NCBI GenBank assembly: GCA_963849635.1
Contig: CAWKIA010000037.1
Location: 186,001 to 250,000, forward strand
Reading direction: 5' to 3'
DNA: 64,000 nucleotides
Source: CAVRUD01 sp963849635
GTDB lineage: Bacteria; Chloroflexota; Chloroflexia; Thermomicrobiales; UBA6265
In this document: positions 1-6,761 of the stretch, piece after piece
How the letters are laid out: each line of letters opens with the position of its first letter
Position numbering within the stretch: the stretch's first letter is position 1
Notes under the pieces: generated by a model
Seen by the model: the letters and a program-made list of their open reading frames with translations, nothing else
The model's database searches: none
What the model was told of the DNA's origin: nothing
Translations under genes and position numbers: made by a program

Positions 1-242
1 GCTAAACTTTCCGGCAACGGTCCGGGCCTGGCCCAAGGACGCCCCCCCTGGTAGCGGCGAATCTCAATGTCCGCCCGGCAGCCGACCACCGGATTTCGCA
101 TTGGGGACGGCGTTTCCATACCGAGACGCCGAGGTATGCGGGTTGTGCCCGTAAACTTCTGTAAATAGCGCGCGAGGCTACGCCTCATCGCTATCCTCCT
201 CCCAGAGACCGTGCGCAGTACGTCACACGAGGAGGTGAAGCG
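1..242. other. Left flank of the transposase, no gene seen
   Basis: No open reading frame with coding character is visible. Positions 143-169 (GTGCCCGTAAACTTCTG and following bases) resemble an IS256-type terminal inverted repeat. A strong ribosome binding site, GAGGAGGTGA, precedes the transposase start at 243. A small hairpin GAGGC-tac-GCCTC lies at about 174-186. Confidence 0.4.
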
Positions 243-1470
243 ATGTCCAAGGAGATCGAGGGTATTGATGATGCGTCCTTCGACACTGTCGCCATGGAGG
301 ACCCGGACTTCCTGCGGCATCTCGTGGAGCGCGCCCTCCAGCGCTTCTTGGAAGCGGAGATGACTGCACATCTGCACGCGGCTCGCTACGAGCGAAGCGA
401 GGAGCGCCGGGGCCACCGCAACGGCTACAAGCCGCGACAGCTGCACACGCGTGTCGGCACGTTGACGCTGCGCGTCCCCCAGGAGCGTGAGGGGACCTTC
501 TCCACGCAGCTCTTCGCGCGCTACCAGCGCAGCGAGAAGGCGCTCGTCCTCGCGCTGATGGAGATGTACATCGAGGGCGTCTCGACCCGCAAGGTCGCCG
601 AGATCACCGAGGCGCTCTGCGGGACGAGCTTCTCGAAGAGCCAGGTGTCCGAACTCGCGAGCCGGTTGGATGCCGACCTGCTCGCGTGGCGAGAGCGCCC
701 GCTCACCGCCGCGAGCTACCCCTACCTCTTCGTCGACGCCCGCTACGAGCACGTCCGCGTGGACGGGCAGGTGGTGAGCCAGGGGGTGCTCATCGTCTCG
801 GCTATCCGCGACGACGGGCGACGGGAGATTGTGGCCGTGGATGTCGCGGATACCGAGAGCGAGGCGACCTACCACGACCTGTTCCGCCGCCTCAGGCAGC
901 GCGGGCTAGCGGGGGTGCGGCTGGTGACCTCGGACGACCACGCCGGGTTGCGGGCGGCCATCGCCCGGCACTTCCAGGGCGCGGGCTGGCAGCGCTGCCA
1001 GGTCCATTTCGCCCGCGGGCTGCTGGGGATGGTGGGGGCGAGCAAGCGGGCCGAACTCGCGGCCGGGCTACGGCAGGTCTTCGCGGCCACGACGCGCGCG
1101 CAGGCGCTGGCCGCCGCGCAGCGCCTCGCTGACGTTTGGCGTGGCAGTCATCCGAAGGTGGCGCGGGCGCTGGACGACGAGATCGAACCGTGCCTGGCCT
1201 GCCTGGCGTTCCCCGTCGCCCACCAGCCGCGCCTGCGCACCACGAATGGGCTGGAGCGGCTCAACCAGGAGCTGAAGCGCCGGACCCGGGTGGTGCGCAT
1301 CTTCCCGAATCGGGACGCTTGCCTACGCCTGGTGGGCGCGCTGTGCATGGAGCTGTCGGAGGAGTGGCTGAGCGGGCGGCGCTACCTCGACCTGAGCGAT
1401 TCGACGAACGGAATGTAGACGACCGGTGCGGCCATGGACGGATCGGCGCACCAGGAGTGCCGTGGTAATT
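143..1470 (+). mobile_element. IS256-family insertion sequence, right end not identified
   Basis: The element holds one complete IS256-type transposase. A candidate left terminal repeat (GTGCCCGTAAACTTCTGTAA, starting near 145) fits the IS256 group. The expected reverse complement is not found in the 200 bases after the transposase stop at 1418. The right end is therefore truncated, diverged or outside the assumed limits, and the right boundary given here is approximate. No target duplication could be assigned. Confidence 0.5.
243..1418 (+). CDS. IS256 family transposase
   Basis: A 391-residue DDE transposase of the mutator/IS256 family, which cuts and joins the ends of its own element. The N-terminal part has the family segment GHRNGYKPR and a conserved region around VGTLTLRVPQ. 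The first catalytic Asp is in LFVDARYE (about residue 165), the second in LVTSDDHAGL (about 236), and the Glu lies in TTNGLERLNQELKRR (about 340). Length is normal for the family and no frameshift is visible, so the protein may be active. The start at 243 has a strong Shine-Dalgarno (GGAGGTGA) 5-6 bases upstream. Confidence 0.93.
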   Translation: MSKEIEGIDDASFDTVAMEDPDFLRHLVERALQRFLEAEMTAHLHAARYERSEERRGHRNGYKPRQLHTRVGTLTLRVPQEREGTFSTQLFARYQRSEKALVLALMEMYIEGVSTRKVAEITEALCGTSFSKSQVSELASRLDADLLAWRERPLTAASYPYLFVDARYEHVRVDGQVVSQGVLIVSAIRDDGRREIVAVDVADTESEATYHDLFRRLRQRGLAGVRLVTSDDHAGLRAAIARHFQGAGWQRCQVHFARGLLGMVGASKRAELAAGLRQVFAATTRAQALAAAQRLADVWRGSHPKVARALDDEIEPCLACLAFPVAHQPRLRTTNGLERLNQELKRRTRVVRIFPNRDACLRLVGALCMELSEEWLSGRRYLDLSDSTNGM

Positions 1471-1572
1471 GCCCCCGCCGCCCCGGGATAGTATGATCGC
1501 GGCACCATCCCCCACCCCGTCGGGGCGCGCATGCGCCGGATCAGGAGAGGCACCGCCATAAGGAGGTGACGA

Positions 1573-2370
1573 ATGGCAGCACCCGATCGGCGCACCAGCA
1601 TCCAGGAGAACTTCGACCGCTCACATGCTATCCACGCCCGCAGCGCCACCCTGCGGCGCATCTGGCGGGACGCCTACGGCGACGAGTACCCCGAGGAGGC
1701 GAGCCCGAATGGCTTCATCCCGCGCTCGATCCTCCGCCGCCTCGCGGACGAACTGCGTGTCGGCCCCGGTGAAACGCTCGTCGATCTCGGCTGTGGGCAC
1801 GGCGGCCCGGGCCTTTGGGCCGCGCAGCAGAGCGGAGCGCATCTCGTCGGCATCGACCTTTCCCCGGTCGGCGTGGCGCTGGCGCGGGAGCGCGCGTCCG
1901 CGCTCGGGCTGGACGCGCGCACCGAGTTCCGGGTCGGCGACGTGTGCGCGACCGGCTTGCCGGATGGCGGGTTCGACGCGGCGATGAGCCTGGATGTGCT
2001 GACGTTCGTCCCGGACAAGGAGATCGCCGTGCGCGAGGTGGCGCGCCTGCTGTGCCCCGGCGGGCGGTTCTGCTGCACGACGTGGGAGCGCACGGTGGAC
2101 AGCGGGCGGCTGACGGCCACGGCCGCACCGGTCGCCGATTACCGCCCGCTGCTGGAAGCGGGCGGGTTTGCGATCGCGACGTATGAGGAGGTTGCGGACT
2201 GGCGCGCCCAGCAGCGGGCGGCGCTTGAGGGGATCGTCGCGGCGGAGGCCGAGCTGGTCGCGGAGATGGGCGCGGCGGAAGGGGGGCGTTGGCTGGGGTT
2301 TGCCCGCGGGGGGTTGGCCAGGCCACTCTCGCAGCGCTACGTCTTCATCGTGGCCCAGCGGTCGCACTGA
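1573..2370 (+). CDS. Class I SAM-dependent methyltransferase
   Basis: A 265-residue soluble methyltransferase of unknown substrate. The Rossmann glycine-rich motif I is clear (LVDLGCGHGGPGLWAA, about residues 65-80), followed by an acidic ribose-binding position in VGIDLS and the post-motif segment FDAAMSLDVLTFVPDK. The layout matches the Methyltransf_11/25 type that acts on small molecules such as quinones or sterol-like lipids; the substrate cannot be told from sequence. The start is fixed by an exceptional Shine-Dalgarno, AAGGAGGTGA, at 1560-1569. It stands alone just after the insertion sequence. Confidence 0.85.
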   Translation: MAAPDRRTSIQENFDRSHAIHARSATLRRIWRDAYGDEYPEEASPNGFIPRSILRRLADELRVGPGETLVDLGCGHGGPGLWAAQQSGAHLVGIDLSPVGVALARERASALGLDARTEFRVGDVCATGLPDGGFDAAMSLDVLTFVPDKEIAVREVARLLCPGGRFCCTTWERTVDSGRLTATAAPVADYRPLLEAGGFAIATYEEVADWRAQQRAALEGIVAAEAELVAEMGAAEGGRWLGFARGGLARPLSQRYVFIVAQRSH

Positions 2371-2799
2371 GAGATTGCCGCCCTGCCGGGGCCCGGACTC
2401 GCGGTCGAACTACTTGAACGGCTGGCGGCGGAGAAGCGACCGATTACCGCACCACGAATGGGAAGGAGGCGGCAGCTTTCTTGATTGGCTGATTGCCATG
2501 GAGGAAACTACAGAACTTCGTGGACACAACCGGTATGCGCCCGGGCGGACCTATATGTCATTCGTTCCGACTAATTCAAGGTAAGTGCCGATGCATGACG
2601 AGAATCGCCTAGGTTTCGTGGATTTGTCGGCCGATCCTGGCCAGCAACCTGCCTCCGCCGCAACGCTCGTATTGTCATCACTCGATGGCGCACCACAACA
2701 GGTTGTGCTTACGATGAATTAGTCGAAACAAATGACACACAGGTTCACCCCTACACCGTGTACCGTGGCATCGACAATGAAACCTCGCGGAGCCGAACA
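2371..2799. other. Gene-free stretch
   Basis: About 430 bases lie between the methyltransferase and the terminator of the L,D-transpeptidase. Only short frames with no recognisable family are present. No tRNA or repeat was recognised. Confidence 0.5.
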
Positions 2800-2833
2800 A
2801 AAAGGCTCCCCGGTTCGCGCCGGGGAGCCTTTT
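2800..2833 (-). terminator. Rho-independent terminator of the L,D-transpeptidase gene
   Basis: A perfect stem of 13-14 bp (AAAGGCTCCCCGG with CCGGGGAGCCTTT) closes a 6-base loop at 2814-2819. On the minus strand the stem runs into TTTTTGTTC, a good U-tract. It sits about 30 bases after the stop of the minus-strand gene. On the plus strand it also ends in TTTT, so it may work in both directions. Confidence 0.85.
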
Positions 2834-2861
2834 CCGTTCAATCCATTCGAGCGTGGCCGCC

Positions 2862-4160
2862 CTACGGCACGATCACGACCGGTGTACCCACCGGCGTCCA
2901 ATCGTAGAGCCACTGGGCGGTGTCCATCGGCAGGTTGACGCAGCCGTGGCTCATGGGATTGCCAAAATTGTTGTGCCAGTAGGTGCCGTGAATCGCGTGG
3001 CCGACGTTGGTGAAGTAGAGGACGTCCGGAACCTCGGGCACGTTGTAGTACTCGCCGCCGATGACGCCCTCCATGTCCTGAACGGGGACCTTCGTGTTGA
3101 CGTAGAAGGTGCCGGTCGGCGTGTCGAACCGCTGTTTGCCGGTGCTGACGTAGGTCTTCATCACGACGTCATTGCCTTCAAAGGCCCACATCGCCTGCTC
3201 GGAGATCGAAACGAGGATGGTTTTCGGCGCACCCGGCATCGGCCCGGCCGGCGGCGCGCCGGGCGTGATCACCGGCGGGATCCACAGCTCCTCGGAGTAG
3301 GTCGGGAGGGCGCCCTGGGCCATTGGTGAGGTATCCAGCCCGTACTTCTTGGTCAACTCACGGCCCAACTGAACCATGTAGACGTTTCCGCCATCCTTCC
3401 AGGCGAGTTGACCGCGCTCAAACACCTGGTAGGTGGTGCCTTTGACCGCATATTCCTCGGTCAGCGGATTACCCAGATAGCCCGCTTCACCGGTGGCTTC
3501 CCAAAACGCCTTGAACCCATTCGAGACGGTATGCCCGGTCTCGGCAACGTAGCGGCGGGTGGCGGAGTTCTGGGTGGCGACGTTCGCCGGTAGCGGCACC
3601 CAGGCCTGGGTCATCGCTCGTAGTTCAAGCGTGGCGGCAAACGCCTGGCCGGTGCTCACCCGCCGGTCCTTGGAGACAATCTGAAGTCCCGGCGTCTCCC
3701 GCCGGACGGCGACCGGGCGCAGCTCCTGGCCGATCCGGCCGAGCAGCACGACGTTTCCGAACTGGTCACCTTCCGGCCAGTATTCGAACCGGGCGTATTC
3801 GTAGTACTGGACGATGTGCCCGTTATCGAGCGCGATCTCAGGAGTGATCGGATTGCCGAATGCCCCGGCGCCGCCCGATGACCGCCAGAGATCGAGGAAG
3901 TAGCCGTCGATCGATTGGCCAGTCTCGGGGATGTAGACCGTTCGCGGGGGAGCCCAGTTCGGATCGGTGACCTGTGCCTCAGTTGCACGGGGGCCAAGTA
4001 CGGCGGCGAGGATCAGAACGAGCAATAGGGCAACCGGCGCCCGGCGAACCCCTGATCCTGCCCCAAACCGCGCCCAGGGCGATCGTCGAGGGCACCCGAT
4101 CGAAGCGATTCTTCGTCCCGAACCCCATCTTTCCGATCCCTTCCGTCGCCGCGAGACCAC
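2862..4160 (-). CDS. Secreted L,D-transpeptidase (YkuD domain) with LGFP-like repeats
   Basis: A 432-residue exported cell-wall enzyme. A basic N-terminus leads into a hydrophobic segment (APVALLLVLILAAVLG, about 41-56) that acts as signal or anchor. Two related repeats follow, each with an ETG-hydrophobic-W-GNP pattern (about 76-135, with GAFGNPITPE, and 193-250, with GYLGNPLTEE); similar LGFP-type repeats bind the envelope. The C-terminal YkuD domain (about 305-432) carries the catalytic motif SHGCVNLP with Cys407 and the upstream His of AIHGTYWH. The family forms 3-3 cross-links in peptidoglycan or attaches proteins to it. Later in-frame starts are possible because the N-terminus is long. 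Confidence 0.88.
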   Translation of the reverse strand: MVSRRRKGSERWGSGRRIASIGCPRRSPWARFGAGSGVRRAPVALLLVLILAAVLGPRATEAQVTDPNWAPPRTVYIPETGQSIDGYFLDLWRSSGGAGAFGNPITPEIALDNGHIVQYYEYARFEYWPEGDQFGNVVLLGRIGQELRPVAVRRETPGLQIVSKDRRVSTGQAFAATLELRAMTQAWVPLPANVATQNSATRRYVAETGHTVSNGFKAFWEATGEAGYLGNPLTEEYAVKGTTYQVFERGQLAWKDGGNVYMVQLGRELTKKYGLDTSPMAQGALPTYSEELWIPPVITPGAPPAGPMPGAPKTILVSISEQAMWAFEGNDVVMKTYVSTGKQRFDTPTGTFYVNTKVPVQDMEGVIGGEYYNVPEVPDVLYFTNVGHAIHGTYWHNNFGNPMSHGCVNLPMDTAQWLYDWTPVGTPVVIVP

Positions 4161-4286
4161 CCACTATTCCGCTTGCTGTCCGAGAATTTCATCTCTCGTC
4201 AAGATTGTCAACGCTTGACAAAATGTCCACGTTTCGTGGACCAGCGCGGAACTGATGGGCAGCAGTGCCAGGACCGGGAAACGGAA

Positions 4287-5537
4287 CTATACCGCTGGAG
4301 TCGAGCCGCTGACCGGCGGCAATCCGGCGAGCTGGCGAACGGCGGGATCAAGCTCGGTCAACCCCAGGCCACCGTCGAACCGATCGACGATTTTCCCTTG
4401 GGCGTCGATGAAGAATGCCCACGGCTCCGTGGAGAGATGCCATTCGTCGAAGGTGCCGACTGGCTTGGAGGTATCGTCGCCGGGATAAATCTCGATGTGG
4501 ATGAAGTTGACCGAGTCGCCGTAGCGGCGTTGCAGCTCCGACATCGCCTCCAGGGAGGGCCCGCAGGTGCGGGTAGCGCAGTAGGCAGGGGTCGCAAAGA
4601 GGACGACGGTCGGCTTGCCGCTCGCAATGGCCTCGTCGATCGAGAGGGCATGCATCGTGTCCGGCACTTCGGCGGAGCAGATTTCGGCGGCCTCCTCTGG
4701 TGTGGAGGCGGTGAGTGACTTACTGGCCGGGGCCGGCTCGCCCCAGGCAGGCACATCGCTATCGGGCTCGACGATGAACGTCGCCTGACCGGCGCGAACC
4801 GTGCCATCCGGCAGGGTCACCTTGGCGATAAGTCCCCACGGTCCGGGGGCATCGAACGTCGCCCGGGCAGCGAAGATGCCGGTGATGGAAGACATGTCGT
4901 GATCGGCCTCATGGTGTTCCGCGTGATTCTCTTCCAACCCATACGGATAGAACGGCGCAGGCAGAACCTCGGAGATTGTCCCGGCGGAGCCGGCCAGCTT
5001 CAACACCATGAATTCGGCCGTCCCTTGCTCGAACGGCATGTCATTCTCGTCGACGAGACCGACGGCCAGCCGTTGGGTGCCGGGCACGTAGATTGACCCG
5101 GCCGGGATGACCGTCAGCAACTCGCCGGAGACCTCCGGCACCAATTGCCGAACAGCTGTGTCAGCCGCATTCTCAGGGGTTGCCACAACCTGCTGGGAAG
5201 TGGCCGCAAACTCGGGGGTTGCCGAGCTATCTGAGGCGCCCGGCGTGGCAGCGCCAATTTCTGGAGCGGTGGTAGCAGCGGCCAGGGCCTGGGATGTCGC
5301 GGTCGGATCGTCGCCGTCGTCATCGTCGTCGCGCTGAAAGAGGAAGATGCCGACGACCACGACGACCAGAACTGCGACTCCCGCGGCGATCATAGGCAGA
5401 AACGATCGCCCTGCTGGGGCGGTCGGGGGAGTGGCGGGCTTGCGGCTCGAACTAGCCGTCCGGCTCTGAGCTGGCTGGTTGGGTCGGCTGGGCCGGTTGG
5501 TCTGGTTAGGCCGCGGCTTGCGGGACTTCTTACTCAT
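4287..5537 (-). CDS. Membrane-anchored thioredoxin-fold protein with His-rich metal-binding loop
   Basis: A 416-residue protein: a Lys/Arg/Pro-rich cytoplasmic tail, one membrane segment (PMIAAGVAVLVVVVVGIFLF, about 47-66), an Ala/Thr-rich linker, a beta-rich middle domain (about 130-270) and a C-terminal thioredoxin-like domain (about 300-410). The middle domain contains NHAEHHEADHDM, a likely metal site. The thioredoxin part has YCATRTCGP, a CX4C pair rather than classical CXXC, and ends like TlpA/redoxin folds (WAFFIDAQGKIVDRF). The start at 5537 follows GAGGGTGAG; a start five codons earlier (5552) is also possible. It lies next to a CDF exporter and a CopC/CopD fusion, suggesting a role in metal or thiol handling outside the membrane. 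Function is inferred. Confidence 0.75.
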   Translation of the reverse strand: MSKKSRKPRPNQTNRPSRPNQPAQSRTASSSRKPATPPTAPAGRSFLPMIAAGVAVLVVVVVGIFLFQRDDDDDGDDPTATSQALAAATTAPEIGAATPGASDSSATPEFAATSQQVVATPENAADTAVRQLVPEVSGELLTVIPAGSIYVPGTQRLAVGLVDENDMPFEQGTAEFMVLKLAGSAGTISEVLPAPFYPYGLEENHAEHHEADHDMSSITGIFAARATFDAPGPWGLIAKVTLPDGTVRAGQATFIVEPDSDVPAWGEPAPASKSLTASTPEEAAEICSAEVPDTMHALSIDEAIASGKPTVVLFATPAYCATRTCGPSLEAMSELQRRYGDSVNFIHIEIYPGDDTSKPVGTFDEWHLSTEPWAFFIDAQGKIVDRFDGGLGLTELDPAVRQLAGLPPVSGSTPAV

Positions 5538-5682
5538 CTCACCCTCATGCACGACACCATACGGCTCGGACAGCTGCCCACTCCGCCGACATTGATTCGC
5601 TCACACACTGATCGATAGGGTAGCGCAGAAAATCCCGCACAATCGCATGCGGTCCGGTTGTCCCAACCCGAACGAATCGGCA

Positions 5683-6678
5683 TCAGTGCTCGTGTGCTTG
5701 ATGGTCTTCGTTGTCTCCCATTGGCACCTGGCAGAGCGCCTGGCCCTCCGGGGTATCGATCGAGCAGCCCCGGAAGGAGTCCGGCAAGGCCTCAACAATC
5801 TCGGGCTGCAATGTCACGTGGACGATCCCGTATTGCTCGCGTAGCAGGGAGGACAGGGCCAGCAGGACCGGCTCCCATCGCCTGCCGTCGGCCATTTCGA
5901 CGTGGGCACTCAACGACACGAATCCTGATGTGACGGTCCAGATGTGCAGGTCGTGGACGCCATCGACGCCATCGACTCCGGCTATCGCCCTTCGGACGGC
6001 ATCCGAGTCCATTTCAACCGGCGTCGATTCGAGCAGGACATCGACGGACTCACGCAGGAGCTTCCAGGAACTCCATACGATCAGCAGGCCAATCCCGGCC
6101 GAGAGGATCGGATCGGCCAGATACCAATCGGTTGCCAGCATGACGAGCGCCGCGATGATCGCCCCAACTGATCCCAGCGCGTCACCCACGACGTGGAGAA
6201 ACGCGCCCCTCGTATTGAGATCGTGGGATTGACCGCCGCCGCGAGACAACACAAACGCCGAGGCGAGGTTGGCGAGAAGTCCGGCCACCGCGACCACGAG
6301 CATCGGACCGCTGTCGACCTCTGGCGGATCGCCCAGGCGCTGAAACGTCTCCCAGAAGACATAGATGGAGATCGCCAGCAGGGAGCCGGCATTGATGAAC
6401 GCGGCCAGGATCTCCGCTCGGCGGTAGCCAAAGGAGTACCGCGGGGTCGCCGGCCGGCTCGCCAACCATGACGCCCCAAGCGAGAGAGCCAGGGCGGCGA
6501 CATCGGTCGCCATATGCCCGGCGTCCGCCAACAGTGCCAGTGACCCCGTAACCAGCCCACCGATGACCTCCACAACCAGGAAGGTGGCGGTGATTGCCAA
6601 GGCAATGACGAGCGGACGACGGCTGGTACCGGATGCCCCGTGCGCGCCGGGTGAACCGTGACTGTGGCTACCGGCCAT
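5683..6678 (-). CDS. czcD: Cation diffusion facilitator (CzcD/ZitB-like zinc or cadmium exporter)
   Basis: A 331-residue cation/proton antiporter of the CDF family that exports divalent metals from the cytoplasm. A short His-rich N-terminus (HSHGSPGAHG) is followed by six predicted membrane segments. The paired HxxxD metal sites are present in TM2 (DAGHMATD) and TM5 (HVVGDALG). The cytoplasmic C-terminal domain (about 220-300) has the typical VHDLHIWTV segment. Length is normal. It is divergent from the copper fusion gene that starts 83 bases away, so the pair may share control. Zinc is the likeliest substrate, but the exact metal is not readable. Confidence 0.9.
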   Translation of the reverse strand: MAGSHSHGSPGAHGASGTSRRPLVIALAITATFLVVEVIGGLVTGSLALLADAGHMATDVAALALSLGASWLASRPATPRYSFGYRRAEILAAFINAGSLLAISIYVFWETFQRLGDPPEVDSGPMLVVAVAGLLANLASAFVLSRGGGQSHDLNTRGAFLHVVGDALGSVGAIIAALVMLATDWYLADPILSAGIGLLIVWSSWKLLRESVDVLLESTPVEMDSDAVRRAIAGVDGVDGVHDLHIWTVTSGFVSLSAHVEMADGRRWEPVLLALSSLLREQYGIVHVTLQPEIVEALPDSFRGCSIDTPEGQALCQVPMGDNEDHQAHEH

Positions 6679-6746
6679 GTGCGTGTCCGCTCCTGAAAAC
6701 TCGCGATTGGGTGCAGCATGTCAGCGGCGGTTGAGCGCCGCTCGCA

Positions 6747-6761
6747 TGCTACCCTACGCCC
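6747..6761 (+). promoter_or_regulatory. Candidate extended -10 promoter, possibly leaderless
   Basis: TGCTACCCT at 6747-6755 fits an extended -10 element (TGnTAnnnT). The copper fusion gene starts only seven bases later at 6762, and no Shine-Dalgarno is visible before that ATG. Together this suggests a leaderless transcript. It is a pattern match only. Confidence 0.3.
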
